NCBI RefSeq assembly: GCF_000417875.1
Contig: NW_006920869.1
Span: forward strand, 162,584-226,583
Origin: Pseudozyma flocculosa PF-1
Taxonomy: Eukaryota > Basidiomycota > Ustilaginomycetes > Ustilaginales > Ustilaginaceae
Direction of reading: 5' to 3'
Length of the DNA: 64,000 nucleotides
Made by a program: the position numbers and the translations under genes. Numbering within the stretch: the first letter of the stretch is position 1; every line of letters starts with the position of its first letter. The notes beneath the pieces are model-generated. The model searched no databases. It worked only from the letters and a program-made list of their open reading frames with translations, and was not told the DNA's origin. Positions 24,243 to 36,217 of this stretch are shown here, piece by piece.

Positions 24243-26217
24243 CGTCAGTGAGCCTGTCGGTCGTCGCTGTTAACTACTCGCGACCGCTACCCTCCCCCCT
24301 GCTGCGCCAGACTGGCCTGGCCTGCGCCCGAACGAGGGCGACCACCGACACTGCCCGCAAAAACTTTCAGAAAAACCTGTTCTCGACCTAGCGTAGCGCG
24401 GCACCCATTTGCCTCCCGATCCTCGGAGCCACCCGAGCCCAGCTCCTAACGACCGTCGGGCGTCTCGACGTAGCCCCGAGAGGCCACGGAGAACGCCGCA
24501 ACAGGAGGAGCGGGCTCAAAGGTGGCGGATGAGGACCCCAACGACGACGCTGCCGTCATCGCCTCTGTCCTGAAAGGGGAGGCCGCCCTAGCTCCGGAAA
24601 GGATACCGACCCGGGACCCCTCGAGCGCCGCAAGGACGCGAGGAGCCCGAGCCGTGACCCAGGAGCCCGAGAGGCCTCCCCAAGACGGAGGCGAGAGGCG
24701 GCGCCTGCGAAAACGGGAAGAGGCAGAGCACGCAGACCGCCCGCTCACGACGGCTCTTCCTAATGCTATCGGTTTGACGAAGATCATCACTCGGGCGGGG
24801 CAGTGGTTGGCGTGGTGCGTCCATCGTTCCGACGCTTCCGAGGCCATTCAGCCGGCTCGCAGCGCAGGGAGGAGGCATAGGCGATCAACGAGGACAAGGG
24901 ACATGGAGCATTCAGGGTACGCACCGTCAGGCTGGAGGCTCCAGACGGCGACTTGATGTAGTGTACAGGAGGACGGAGAGCAAAGGGAGGGATATGGAGA
25001 GCGGAGAGAGGCTGACTGTAGGTGGGCGACACCAGGACGACCGATCCGATGGAGAGCGACATCGAGCGAAAGCGCGAGGCGAGAGCAAGACGGCAGGACA
25101 GAGGCAGAAAGGTCAGCCGAATGTCCTCGAACGACCATCGAATGGGGTTCTTCGGCAACACATCGCGCCTGGACTGGTGTCCAAGGCGAGGGACGGTGAT
25201 CCTCAGACTTCCAAGGAAGGTCTGCGACCTCTCACCGGACCAGGGCCGGCTGCGATCCTGGCGATGCAAACGATCCGAAGCAGCACCGCTGGCCAACCGA
25301 CACTCTGCCGTAGCAGAGGGTTCGAGCCGGTGACCTCTCGACGAGCGAGATGGATGACCGCCCCATGTGGATCTCTCGCCAGGAGAGCCAAGGTGCCCCA
25401 CCCCCGAGGGGATGCGAGGGTCCTAGAGGGGAAACTGCGAATTTTGGCTGGATACCAAGGTGTATCATCGTCGGATCGTCCCCCGAGTGTGGCGGGTGAT
25501 GACAGGATGCACGAGCGGGGTATACTCACGGAAGGGGTGGAGGCGGAGTGGGCGCGGCAAGGAGGTGGATGATGACGAGCGGCGGGTACCTGGTATCGAC
25601 CGAGCGAGAGCAAGGATGGGTGGGGTAGCCTTGGGTCAGCGTCTGGGCAGCTATGTTGGAGGGGTCGCTGCTGCTGTTGCTGCCGCTGTCGCTGCCGGCC
25701 GGGCCCATGTCCCGTCCTTGGTCGTCTCGGACCTCGAGCAACGCCGCGCTGGGGGGGTCTGCCGTATGCTTCCTCAGGCAAAAGTGTGCTGGCATGCACA
25801 AAGGTTGTAAAATGCCCATTGCGAGTGGGCCCTTTATCGTCTCGGCATGGTCGTGTAGGCCGGGGAAAGGAAGAGAAGTCATCTCTGGAAAGCATAGGTC
25901 ATCCCCCCCGTCTTGCGTGTCGGCCGCGCTTGGAGTCCAGTCCGGTCCGTTGGCGAGCAAGCGACGAGCAGCGAGCAGCGAGCAGAGCGAATGCACCGAT
26001 GGCGAGGGCCGCAAAAGGCGCAGGTGAGACTTACCGGAAGGGCTGATGGGTGGTGGGAAAAGAGAGGGAAGAGGGGGAAGAGGATGGCGGACGCAAAGCT
26101 TTTATGCCTTGCTGGCCTCGGTGGCTCTTCTCGTGCTGGGCAAAGGGGGGGGGGCAGGGGGCAGGCGAGCGAGCGCCGGCCTGTTTTTTCTTTTCTTCTT
26201 CGTTCCGCGCGGGCCCT

Positions 26218-26251
<34 letters not shown>

Positions 26252-26881
26252 TTCTCTTCTGCTGGCCCAGCTGGAAATTCGGCGAGCCGCAGCCAGACCG
26301 GGCCAGGCCAGGCTGGCCGCTCCTTTTTGCTGGCGCTGCTTTGACTCGGCCGGGAAGTGGGTTGCTCCACTTTTTCCATTCCCTTGACGATGGGTCAGAG
26401 CCTGCCGGGCTGGGCTGGCTGGGCCGAGCGAAACGACGAGCGGGTGGCGGTGGGCGGGCAAAGGCATGTGTTGATCCCCGCCCGGCTGGCCGCCTGCACG
26501 CCCGCCCCGCCAGCTCGCAGCTCGCTCCCTGACGACGCTGACGCCAGGCGAGTCCAGTCCGGAAACCCTGCCTCTAACCTTGGTTCAATCCTCCCGACCA
26601 TCTATCCATAGCATCGACGTCGGATCCTCTCCGACGCTCCACCCGCACCGCCACACCCCTGCCTCGATCCACCTCCTCTGCCGACACACGGCGTCGACGG
26701 GGCGAGGCGAGGCCGATCATTCAGCTACCAGCGCCGTCACAGCAAAGAGGGCAGCCTAGGACGTAGAAGAGCCCGCCGGTGGCGGCGCAAACAGCACACT
26801 CGCAGACCGTCCATCTTCCCTCACTCTTCTCCACAACGCGAATCGCTCGAACACCTTCCTCTGGCACAGCATACCTCCACC
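24243..26881. other. Gene-free intergenic region
   Basis: Upstream of both uL30m and the divergent RING gene. No supported gene is seen. It includes a GGCT tandem run at about 26217-26250 and a tRNA-like stretch near 25310 that I rejected. Confidence 0.5.
26217..26251. repeat. (GGCT)n tandem repeat
   Basis: About eight head-to-tail GGCT units. Confidence 0.85.
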
Positions 26882-28193
26882 ATGGACGCGAGCACCTCGG
26901 TCATAGACCTCACGGCGGAATCGCCACCCAGCCACCACGCCCGACTCCGCCGCTCTAGCTCAGAGGCCGCCCACCGCCTCCGCCGCCGTCCGTCAATCGA
27001 CGCACTCGTCTCCGAGGACAACCGCGGCGCAGGACCGTCTCGGCCGCGAGGCAACCCCGCACCCAGGCCGACTGGCGACGCCGGCAGGCAAAGCGGCACC
27101 CGCGGTCGCGCTGACGACGGCGATGACGAGGTCTTTTTTGTCGGCATGACGGAAGCACCTCCCGGCGCTCAGAGAGACCTCGGAGACGGCGGCCACTCTT
27201 GGCAAAGGGGTGAGCAGAGTCGAACGAGCTCGCCATCCAGCCTCTGTCGAGGAGGCTGTTGCTGACCTGGTGTCGGATCCATTTACTGCCTCTCGCTCCA
27301 ATGCAGCTTTCTTGGGGTTAGCAGACGAGCCGGAGCGCCGAGGCCGGTCTGCCAGACGCGGAGAGGCTCGCGGCAACCTCAACATACACGATGGCCTGCC
27401 TCGAGGTCCTCATGCGAGCAGCACACGCGCCCGTCCAGGCCCCGGCCCAACGCTGCAAGCGCTCCACAGCCACCTCGCCTTTCCTCCGCTGGCCTCCAAC
27501 CCGTTCCAGGTCCGCCACGTGCCAGACGAGGCGTGGACAAGGATGCCCGCGATGCTCACCGACTACCTCGATGCGCTCATGCGCGGCCCCATGGCCCGAA
27601 GGCCCGGCACCGCCGCCGCCGCCGCAACGTCCAAGCTGCCTGACGAGTTCGACGCGGCCTGGACCCACCCCACGCCGGCCAAGGCCGGCTTTAGCGACGA
27701 CTTTATCGAGCCGCCCGTCGACCTCGACACCTATTTCGACGACAAGGCCATCGTGACGGGACCCTTGCCCGACACGACGCCGATCTGCGCCGACTGCCGG
27801 CACGCGCTGGTGCTGGGCGGTGCTGGCGACAAGAGGATATGGGTGCTGCCATGCGGCCACGTCGTCGACGGGCGCTGCATAGCGCGGCTGAGCGGCCTGC
27901 CCAGCGCGGCCGAGCGACAGAAGAAGGAAGCCGAAGCCGCAGCGGCAGCGGCGGTCACAGAGTCGTCGCGGCGAAAGGGCAAGGCGAGAGCCAGCGAGGC
28001 CCAGGTCGAGCCCTCGTCCGGGCCCATACGCAATACGAGGAGCAGGGCGGCGATGCAGGCGCCCGCCCCCGCGCTAGGCGGCAGCAAGCCCGACAAGAAG
28101 CCCAAGAAGTTCCGGTGCCCCGTCGACGGTTGCGGCCAGATGGGTCTCATGGAGTCGGGCCACAAGATCTCGTGCATCGAGGCGTTCATGTAG
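26882..28193 (+). CDS. RING-type protein with two SUMO-interacting motifs, candidate STUbL
   Basis: Two exons: 26882-27209 and 27307-28193 (404 aa), donor GTGAGC, branch-like CTGAC at 27263. Acceptors at 27321 and 27324 also keep frame and would shorten the protein by 5-6 residues. Residues 7-11 read VIDLT and residues 84-87 read VFFV behind an acidic run (DDGDDE); both look like SUMO-interacting motifs. Near the C-terminus is a RING-like cysteine set: ICADC, LPCGHVVDGRC and CPVDGCG, with an Ala/Glu-rich, basic insertion before the last pair. Together these features recall SUMO-targeted ubiquitin ligases such as Slx8/Rfp/RNF4, which act in the nucleus on SUMOylated proteins. The RING spacing is not canonical, so E3 activity is inferred. 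Confidence 0.75.
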
Positions 28194-28691
28194 CCTCGTC
28201 TGCTGGTGCTGCGCTTTCCAACCCGCCCTGCCCGCGACGTTCGCCTTCGCCTTTATTCTCTCCTGCCTCGACACGCATGGCACCCAGTGACGCCGGAGCG
28301 CGCCGCCGAGGAGAGCGGCGCCCCCATCCCTTGGCATCTCGGCCTCTTTCTCTCTCTCTCTCTCTCTGCACCCGATATCCACATCCACGCCGCTCTCCGT
28401 CGCGATCCGAGCGGCCCATCTCTTCCGCAGATCCAGCATATCATCCACTTCTGTACTCTTACACACGCATCGTCTCCCGTGGTCCTGAACCGTGCGCCGT
28501 TGGTCGAGCTTCGCCCTCGCCGCACCGGCCACTCGCCTGCGTGTGTGCTCGTTGTGCGTTCCAGAAGACGCCCTTGGCTGCTTCGACATGGTTGGATTAC
28601 AGGCCGGCCGGGCTGGCGATGAAGGGCGCGGCGCGGCGCAGCGCGGCGCAGCGGCGAGGGCTGACGGCGGATCGAGGTGGGCACGACGTCG
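28194..28691. other. Convergent 3' intergenic region
   Basis: Between the RING gene and Vps71, whose 3' ends face each other. It contains a CT dinucleotide tract at 28344-28367 and GGCGC-rich sequence at about 28625-28660. No gene seen. Confidence 0.6.
28344..28367. repeat. CT dinucleotide tract
   Basis: Pyrimidine run of alternating CT about 150 nt after the RING gene stop. Confidence 0.85.
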
Positions 28692-29399
28692 TCACCGGAC
28701 GGGTCGATCGCACCTCGTCTCATCGTGTGTCTGACCGCAGGACCGACTGCAATACCTCTCTCCGCAGCGGGTGCAGGCGACGCTGCCCCAGTATCCGCAG
28801 ATGGAGCAGAGCGGTCGGCTCGGGTATCTCGACGGTCTGGCGGCAGCAGAAAGGTAGTTTGGCCCCGACGACGACGCATCCCCGGCAGCGGTGGTGGCGG
28901 TGGCTTCTTCGAGCATGGCGTTGAAGCCCTTGCGCGTCGAGAGGATCCGCTTGACTTCGGCATTGATCCGTTTGCGCGAGGTCGCATCGACGCCTCCGCT
29001 CGGTGGCTTCGTGCCTACGGTTACGTCTGAGGTGGTCGCAATGGGGAGGGGTAGGTCGTCCGAGGGAAGGGAGAGAGCAGTGGGGGCATCGCGGTAGTTT
29101 GCCCTCTGACCCCGTCCCAACCAGCATTGCCCGAGAATGGCACGGTCAGCGTCACTCCACCCCTTTGCTCACCGCAGATGCTCATCAAAGGGGATGGACG
29201 ACAGACTCACCTCGAGTTCATCCAACCTCCTCTTCTGCCTGCGCCGTCGTAGCTCCTGCTCCCTCTGCACCCGCTCTGCCTCTTCGTCCGGATCCAGCCG
29301 TGCATGTTGCTGCGCAGAGGTGATGGGCTGCGGGCGCGCTGAGCTGTGCGCCGGTCGAGAGGTGCCAAGCGAGCGCCTCTTGCGCAGTGCCTGGCTCAT
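28692..29399 (-). CDS. VPS71: SWR1 complex subunit Vps71/Swc6 (HIT zinc finger)
   Basis: Two exons, 29399-29211 and 29105-28692, give 200 aa; the 105-nt intron starts GTGAGT and ends CAG. The join reads LDELERANYRDAP, matching the conserved Leu-rich/Asn-Tyr segment of Vps71/ZNHIT1 and supporting the model. The C-terminal residues 163-197 form a HIT zinc finger (CSICGYWGSVACTRCGERYC then HDETRC). Vps71 is part of the SWR1 remodeller, which exchanges H2A for H2A.Z in nucleosomes. The finger sits at the very end, as in family members, and length is typical for fungi without long insertions. Confidence 0.88.
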
Positions 29400-29751
29400 C
29401 GCATCGGTTCGTACGCTTTCGCCACGGAGGACGAATGGGTCGGCCGCGGAAAGGGGCCACGATGTTGCGGTCGAACCGGAGCGAGGGAGGCGAGGTGGTG
29501 ATGGTGATGGTGGTGGGGGGAAGGGACAAGCAGGGGAGCGACGAAGAGCCAAGCGAGCGACGCCCCACTCCACTTGTCCGTCTTCCGCGATCTTTGCGGC
29601 GCAAGCCCGATTCAAACCTTCGATGGCCGATGCAATGGCAGGCGACACACACTTTTCCGTCGAGAAGACGAGGCGCTGCGAGATCGGGTCAGAAAAGGTT
29701 CAAAATTTCGATTCGCACAAAATCGGGACTACAAACGAGATGCAAGACGGC
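29400..29751. other. Promoter side of Vps71 and 3' side of aldolase
   Basis: Vps71 upstream sequence abuts the aldolase 3' end, both on the minus strand. No separate gene seen. Confidence 0.6.
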
Positions 29752-31460
29752 CTAGAGCTGGCCCGCGGACTTGAGGTCCTCGAAGGCCTCACGACAGCGC
29801 TTGGCCATCGTCTTTTCGCCCTCGCGGACCCAGACGCGCGGGTCGTAGAATTTCTTGTTGGGCTTGTCCGCGCCTGTGCGGAAAAAGGATCGAGGTAGAC
29901 AAAAAGAAAAATATCAGTTCCAGTGAACATATGCAGCCAAGTCTCGGAGACGCGGCTAAACTCACCCTCAGGGTTTCCGACCTGGCTCATCAGATAATCC
30001 TTCTTGCTGAGGACGAAGTCCCTAACACCGGTGAGGTAGGCCCACTGTGGAGGTGGGGGGGCGAAAGGATCCGAAAAAGAAAAGTCAGCCTCGGACGCGT
30101 TTTTTTCTAAAAAAGCGCGCCAAACACGCGAAAAACGCACCTGGGTGTCCGTATCCACATTCATCTTAACTACGCCATGGGTGACGGCCGTAGCAATCTC
30201 GTGCTTCTCCGAGCCGGAACCGCCGTGGAAAACGAAGAACCTGCGGGCGCCAGACAAAGGGGGGAGGCACAGGGGGGTGGCCAACAAAATCGGGACCAAG
30301 GTCAGAAGCGTCCGGCGCGGCGGCGGGTCGACATCGGGCGGGCGGGACGGCGGGCACGGGCGAAACGGGGGCCACTCACACAGGGTTCTCCTTGTCCGAC
30401 TTGATCTGCTCGCGGACGTGGACTTGGTGCTTGCCCAGGAGCTCGGGCTGGAGCGAGACGTTGCCGGGCTTGTAGACGCCCTGCTCGCGCGCGGGTAAGG
30501 GAAGGAGGGGAGGGTGTGTACGGGGTGGGTCAGCGTCGCTTCTCGATGGCAGCACGGAACGACGGCGGCGGCGGCGACGGCGGGCTCGCCGCGTCTCTCG
30601 TCCCGCCTCCTCGTCACGACGTGCGCTACCGCCAGGCCGCTTGCGACGCCACCGCACTCACGTGGACGTTGCCGAAGCCGGCGGCGATGGAAAAGTTGGG
30701 GGTGATCTCGGAGAACTCGCGGTAGATGTCCCAGATGTCCTCGGGCTGGGTGTAGAGGGCGGCGTTGTCGACGCCCTCGTTGTTGACGCCGTCCTCCTCG
30801 CCGCCGGTGATGCCAATCTCCATCTCGAGCCAGATGCCGAGCGGGGCCATGCGCTGAAGGTACTTCTTGCACGTGGCAATGTTCTCCTCCTTGGACTCCT
30901 CGGACAGGTCGAGCATGTGCGAGCTAAACAGGGGCTCGCCGTGCTGCTTGTGGTAGTCCTCGTCGGCCTTGAGCATGCCGTCGAACCAGGGGAGCAGCTT
31001 CTTGGCGCAGTGGTCCGAGTGCATGATGACGGGGACGCCGTAGGCGGGGGCAATCGAGCGGATGAAGAGGGCGGCGGCCGTGGAGCCGGCGATCGAGGCC
31101 TCCTGGTTGCCGTTCGACAGGCCCTTGCCGGCAAAGTTGGCGGCACCGCCCTGCGAAACCTGCAGGATCAGCGGCGACTTGGCATCGCGCGCGGCCTCGA
31201 GGGCCGAGATGGCGACCGACGAGCTCTGGAGGCGCGGGAAAGGGCGGGGTCAAAGGGCAGAAGCACGGTACGAGGTGCAAAGTTCAGCGTTCCGCAGCAG
31301 GGCAGAGCGGAGCCGCGCAGAGCATGGCAGAGCAGCGACTGGCACTCACGGTCACGTTGAACGCCGGGATGGCGAACTTGTGCTCGCGAGCGTAGTCAAA
31401 GACCTTGTAGACGTCCTTGCCGGAGACGACGCCGGCGGGAACAATGTCGAGGACACCCAT
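29752..31460 (-). CDS. FBA1: Fructose-bisphosphate aldolase, class II
   Basis: Six exons: 31460-31350, 31225-30662, 30480-30380, 30240-30141, 30044-29966, 29873-29752 (358 aa; yeast Fba1 is 359). The enzyme splits fructose 1,6-bisphosphate to glyceraldehyde 3-phosphate and dihydroxyacetone phosphate in cytosolic glycolysis. Zinc and active-site segments are all present: HSDHCAKKLLPWFDG, LEMEIGITGGEEDGV, VFHGGSGS and NVDTDTQWAYLTGVRDF. Every donor is GTGAGT or GTGCGT. The sequence immediately before the ATG reads ACACAG, so a leader intron ending at the start codon is possible. A decayed copy of exon 5 lies at 55947-55997 on the opposite strand. Confidence 0.96.
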
Positions 31461-33094
31461 CTGTGTTTGCGAGGCAGACGAGAGCGACCAGCGGCGTGAA
31501 GCGGCCAGGGGCAGACAGTCAGTCTTCGGGTCGAAGAGTTTACCCTGCAGCCATCGACGATGCCGTGGACGCCGTCGGGGCCCCCTATCGCGCAAAATGG
31601 CCATCATGAGATGTCGTACGACCGGAGTAGATTTGGCGCGGGGGACGGCGGCGGCGGTCCACCATCTACTCACGATGAAAGTTGTTCGGTGGGGATGAAC
31701 AGTGAGTAGCGGGATACAACGGTGTGGGGATCTGACGGAGCAGAAGGAAGATGGTGGTGAGAAAGAGGGACGGTGCACGGGCGAATCGAGATGGATGTGT
31801 TTGCCTTTGCTTCCTGTGTGCCCTGTCCTGCCTGACCTGCCTGTCCGACCTGCCCGACCTGTCCTGCCTGCCCGCCGTGCCGTGCTGTACGACCACGTAC
31901 GGGGGATGGCAGGCCGAGCAGCACGGGGCGCCGGCTCTTGGATGGAAGAGATCGCTCGTTTGCCCGCCGCCCGCCCGGCCCCACGTCGACTGGCTCGTGC
32001 AACCCCTCCGTGGGTCGTCATCGTTTGTATTGCTTCCTGCCCTCGACCCGTCCCCCAACCACTTGCCCTGTAATGCCCTTGCCCCCATGGCAATACAAAC
32101 CGCCCTCCCCTTCGATCTCAACCTACAGCCTTCCCTCCTGGAAGCCAGCAGAAATTACTCCACTTGGCCGCCCCCCGCTCTGGCGCCCGCTTTCAGATCG
32201 TCGTCTCGTCGACGGAAGGATGTTTCCGCTTCCAGCCGTGTCGCTCCACTCTCCGTTCCGAGGGCGGCCCTTCGTCCGACATCGCCGTGGGCGCATCATG
32301 GAAAGGGGGCGAACGAAGAACGAGGCGACGGGCTGAAAGTCCAGCTTACCGTACCATCTCACGGCTTCGGAGCCGGAAGGGGAGGTCTTCTGCTCTTTCC
32401 CCTCTGGGGCAGAGTCTTCGACGTAACAATCAGCGACGAGATCGCTCAACACAACAGCCTGGAGGCCAGCCTTCTTGCCCCATCCCGCTGGCCTGCCGTC
32501 GTAGCTTCATCTTTCGCCGTCCTGTCGGTGCAACGTCGGTGACGGGCGACGCGTTCTGACATCTCTCCGTCCGTACGTGCGTCTGGTCTTGGTGGCCGGC
32601 CGCGCAGCGGCGCAGGGCAGTCGGGCAGGTGGGCCAGGGCGCTCGGCGAGATTATTTCGGCGGCAGGCGTGCAATCTGATCCTTGATCGATATGCCCAGC
32701 CCCAGGCCCAAGCAGCTCCCTCGGCGCAACTCGCGCCAACCTACGTACACACCAGCATGCACGCATCGTCCTTCCTCCAGCCTCCAGCCTGAGCTTGCTC
32801 TCTCGCCGATACAGGCCCGATCAAGTCGCCGCTTGCCACAGACCTGCTCGGGCGGGGCCGCAGGCGCGGCTCGTGCGCAGTCCAGAACAACACAACACGG
32901 GGCGACGAAGCGAGAGCCTCAAGCGGCGGGCTATCATGATGAAAAGTCGTTGCTCGTGTGGTGTCGTGTCGTATCAAACGGACGCCAGAGGTCTAAGTGT
33001 AGGTCTGCGGGACAGCATCGAGGCCGGCGTCGTGGCACGCCGGCACGCCGGCACGCCGGCACGCGGACAGGGCATGGCTTCCTGGCTCAGCGAT
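31461..33094. other. Upstream region of aldolase
   Basis: About 1.6 kb between the aldolase start and the 3' end of the glycolipid transfer protein gene. Contains pyrimidine-rich CCTGCCTGACCTG-like runs near 31825-31885, suitable for a strong glycolytic promoter, and a CACGCCGG tandem at 33034-33064. No gene seen. Confidence 0.5.
33034..33064. repeat. Tandem (GGCACGCC)n
   Basis: About four copies of an 8-bp unit containing GCCGGC, placed 31 nt past the glycolipid transfer protein stop. Confidence 0.85.
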
Positions 33095-34152
33095 CTAGAG
33101 GCCCTTTGCGTAGTTGCCCTGACTACGAAACAGGACAGATGGCAAGACAATCGCCCGTCTCAGCGGATCTGGCACGCAGCGGCGCGGGAGAGCGACGACC
33201 GAACGCCCGGCTCAGACTCACGTGTAAAAGTCCTGCATCGTCTGGACGATCTTCTCGAGGGCGGCAAGCCACCTCTTGAGCTCCTCGTCGACGCGCTCCG
33301 GGGGCGAGCCGAGCTTGGCGTAAAAGTCCTTGCGGTACGGGCAGGCCTTCATGGCAAGCTGTGGGCGGGACGGAGGCGGGAGAGCAACATGGCCAGCGGC
33401 GAGGGTCAGCATGGCCCTTTCGCTGCAGCGGTTCACGGCTCACGACGACGGCGAGGGCGACGGCGGCACTCACCGAAAAGACTGGACGGATGACGAAGCT
33501 GTGGTGTTGCCGCAGGCTGTTCTCGTAGGCCTTTGTGAAGCTGACGGTCAGCTCCTCGCTGGGGTCCGACACGGACCGGCGCAGCGCCTTGGCGGTAAAG
33601 TCGAGGCCTCGCAGCAGCCACATGAGGCCCTCAGTCGCGGTGCGCTTCTTGTCGCCGGGCTTGCCCTCGTTCTCAACCAGCGCCTGGAGCGTCGACGACG
33701 TCGCCGGCGCGGCCAGGAGGCGCTCGCGGATTTTCTGCAAGAGGCGAGGCGGGGCGGGGCGGGGCGAGGGTCGCCATAGAGGGAAAGCGGCAGAGGCCGT
33801 TGAGCATGTCGCAGCGGCGGTGTACGAGGTCCGACCCCTTCTGTGCGCGACCCCGGGACTCACCTTGATGTTGCCGTTCATGTCGTTCTGGACGACGGCA
33901 AAGGCCGAGTTGCCCAGCAGGTCAAAGAGCTTGACGAGCCCCTCGGTGGCCTCGAGGAAGCCCGACGTCTCGACGCCGCCCTCGGTGGGGACATCGGCGT
34001 ACGACTGCAGGTGCAGGTCAGAGCAGAGGCAAGCGTAGCAGCCAGGCAGAGGGGTTCCAAGTCGTGTCAGCGATCCCGCCATGCACAGCCGACCGCCCAT
34101 CGCGGCGCCGCAGCGCACTCACCTTCTTGACGGTGTCAAAGTAGGTGGCCAT
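33095..34152 (-). CDS. Glycolipid transfer protein (GLTP/HET-C2 family)
   Basis: Five exons: 34152-34123, 34004-33864, 33734-33474, 33358-33222, 33122-33095 (198 aa). The GLTP fold signature is clear: FDLLGNSAFAVVQNDMNGNI, then TEGLMWLLRGLDF (lipid head-group Trp), and HSFVIRPVFSLAMKACPYR. The family binds and moves glycosphingolipids between membranes in the cytosol. The frame of exon 4 meets TGA after DFYT, but that TGA is part of a GTGAGT donor. Splicing to 33122 gives the end FYTQGNYAKGL, which resembles the YTQ-N-Y end of animal GLTP. First and last coding exons are only 30 and 28 nt. Confidence 0.9.
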
Positions 34153-34800
34153 CGTTGCGAACGTGCGAGAAGCTGTGGGCGGCAAAGGAGGAGTTTGGAT
34201 GGATCTGGAGTCGGCAGAGGGTGGTGTTGGCAGGCGGTGAAGGGCAAGAAACGAGCAAGGAGAGGTCGGAGTCGAGGAAGAAGAAGGCCAGAGCGCCGTC
34301 AGGTCGTGTGCCAGCGAGCCGCTCCCCGCCCAGAGGTGGCCCCTGCATCCCCGGGCCCACGCTGCTGGCGTTGCTTCCTGCCTGCGCCGCCAGGGCCTCT
34401 AGGCCAAGGGGGCGGCCACGCGCGTTCGGGCCACCCGCCTGCGTGCCTGCAGCACCAGCCCCCGCGGATACTGCAGCCGCTTGGGCGCGATCCGTCCGCC
34501 ACCACAACTGCCACCACAACTGCCGCCACCTTCTCACCCGCCGCCAAGCACAGACTCTTCGGCTGCTACTGTGCCACTCCGCCGCGTCCAGTCCGCTTCG
34601 AATGCATGGGATAACTTATGTGAGATAGGCCGTGACGGGAGCGACAGGAGCCGACAAGAAGCTAGACGGGGAATATAGGGCTACGACAAGGTTGCGGAAA
34701 GCTGCGTGACGGATCGACGATACCGAGCACCGAGAAGCAGGTGGATGTCTGGCTCTGCCGTAACCTAAGGCTCGACAAGCCAGGGCTGCGCATGCCGAGC
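34153..34800. other. Intergenic region upstream of GLTP
   Basis: Between the GLTP start and the uricase stop. No gene seen. Confidence 0.6.
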
Positions 34801-36007
34801 TCAGAGCTTCGAGGCGGCGGTACGGACGACCTTGGCCTTGATGAGACCGCTGAGAGCGAGAGGGCGGGCGAGCGGGCAAGGACAGAGACAGGCCGAGGCG
34901 GTTAGCACGCTAGTCTCAGCTCATGTCGTTGGCTCCGGAAGCGGCGCAGTGCAGCGTCAGAGCGGGAGGCCACGTCATACTCACCTCGGATGTTGCGAAG
35001 GCAGGAAGACTTCGGCGTCCTTCTCGTCGAGGTTGCTGAGGCCCTTGAAGCCGAGGTCGATGGGGATGTAGTGCTTGTTGGGCAGCGCGTAGGCGACGTC
35101 GGTAATGGCGCCGTTGCCCGCGTCGTTGAGGATGGCCTCCGACATGCGGTACATGGTCGCCTGGACGCTGGCCGAGTTGTCGAGCGCAAAGATGCGGATC
35201 GTGTGCGCCTTGACCGACGCCGCGAGGTCGCAAAAGGCGGGCAGCTCCGACTTGGCCGCGAGGATGGCGGGAAGGGGCTTGTTGGGGAGCGCGATCGAGT
35301 CTGCCGGCGGTCGACGAGGGAGGCGAGGTCAGAGATGGCACTTCGTCACGCGCATCAGCGGGGCCACGACCGGTCCTCTACCCACAGATGGCCTCGACCT
35401 CGGTGCTAAAGATGCGGTCGTTGACCTCCTTGAGCGTCGTGTACTGGTCCCGGTGGAAGCCGTAAAAGGCACTGCCGCTGCTCTTGAGCACGAGGAGGCC
35501 CTTGAGGCCGCCGGCGAGCTCAGTGACGCGGGCCTCGCCGCCTACGCGCCTGGCGACGGCGCGGACAGTCCTCTTCTCGTCGCCGTCGCGGACAAAGCTG
35601 TGCTTGTGTGCGCCGCCGTCCTTGGCGTCGAGCACGATGCGCGTCCACTTGTGCTGGATCAGGTCGACCTCGACGCCCTCGATGTGGGCGTAGGTCGAGA
35701 GGAAGTGGTTGGCCACGTTGAGGGCGTACCTCTCCGGGCAGAGGACGTCGTCGGCCGGCAGCACCTTGGCCAGGTAGTTGAGCGTGTTTTTGACCGTATC
35801 GGTGGCGACGACGGGCGAGTTGTCGGCCTGGGTATAGGACGGGGTGAGGGATGCGCCCGAGAGGAGGCAGCGCGCCGTGTACTCGACGATGCGGTGCGAA
35901 GAGCGGTCGCTGGCGTCGCGGACGACGCGGAGGATGCGGACGAGGTCCTTGCCGTACGAGGCCTCGGCCAGGCGGACGTTGGACGAGGAGGCGACCTTGC
36001 TGGACAT
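34801..36007 (-). CDS. Uricase (urate oxidase), peroxisomal
   Basis: Three exons: 36007-35386, 35300-34985, 34849-34801 (328 aa). The enzyme oxidises urate to 5-hydroxyisourate in purine breakdown. The uricase signature LVLKSSGSAFYGFHRDQYTT is intact, as are YGKDLVRILRVVR, VVATDTVKNT and HSFVRDGDEKRT. The second half carries the fungal-type DNSASVQATMYRM and LPNKHYIPIDL segments. The last exon ends Ser-Lys-Leu, a type 1 peroxisomal targeting signal, as expected for this family. A TATA-like ATAAAAG lies 139 nt upstream of the ATG. The start is the first ATG before the conserved region; it gives a short 13-residue leader. Confidence 0.95.
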
Positions 36008-36145
36008 GGCGATGGCGCAGACCTTGGGCGAGGGCGGGTTTCGGCGACGGAGAGGGGGCGAGGGCGGAGAGGGCGGCGGGGGCGGCAAGGGCGGTGGCGA
36101 ACGAGGATCGGTGAGGAGCGGAAGGAGGTGCAAGGTTGGCTCTGG

Positions 36146-36152
36146 CTTTTAT
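36146..36152 (-). promoter_or_regulatory. TATA-like element of uricase
   Basis: ATAAAAG on the minus strand, 139 nt before the uricase ATG. The same spacing is seen for the Pmp3 TATA-like site. Confidence 0.4.
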
Positions 36153-36184
36153 CCCAGCCCTCGTCTTGGCCTTGTACGGCTGGT

Positions 36185-36217
<33 letters not shown>
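36185..36217. repeat. (GCAA)n tandem repeat
   Basis: Eight head-to-tail GCAA units. Confidence 0.9.

Noticed and set aside
24446..24847. 133-codon minus-strand frame next to uL30m
   Set aside because: The end looks somewhat protein-like, but no upstream exon, domain or splice pair supports it.
25305..25345. tRNA-like stretch (GGTTCGAGCC on plus, CTCGAACCC on minus)
   Set aside because: The T-loop core is present, but the flanking stems do not pair, there is no matching acceptor stem at the right distance, and the D and anticodon arms cannot be drawn.
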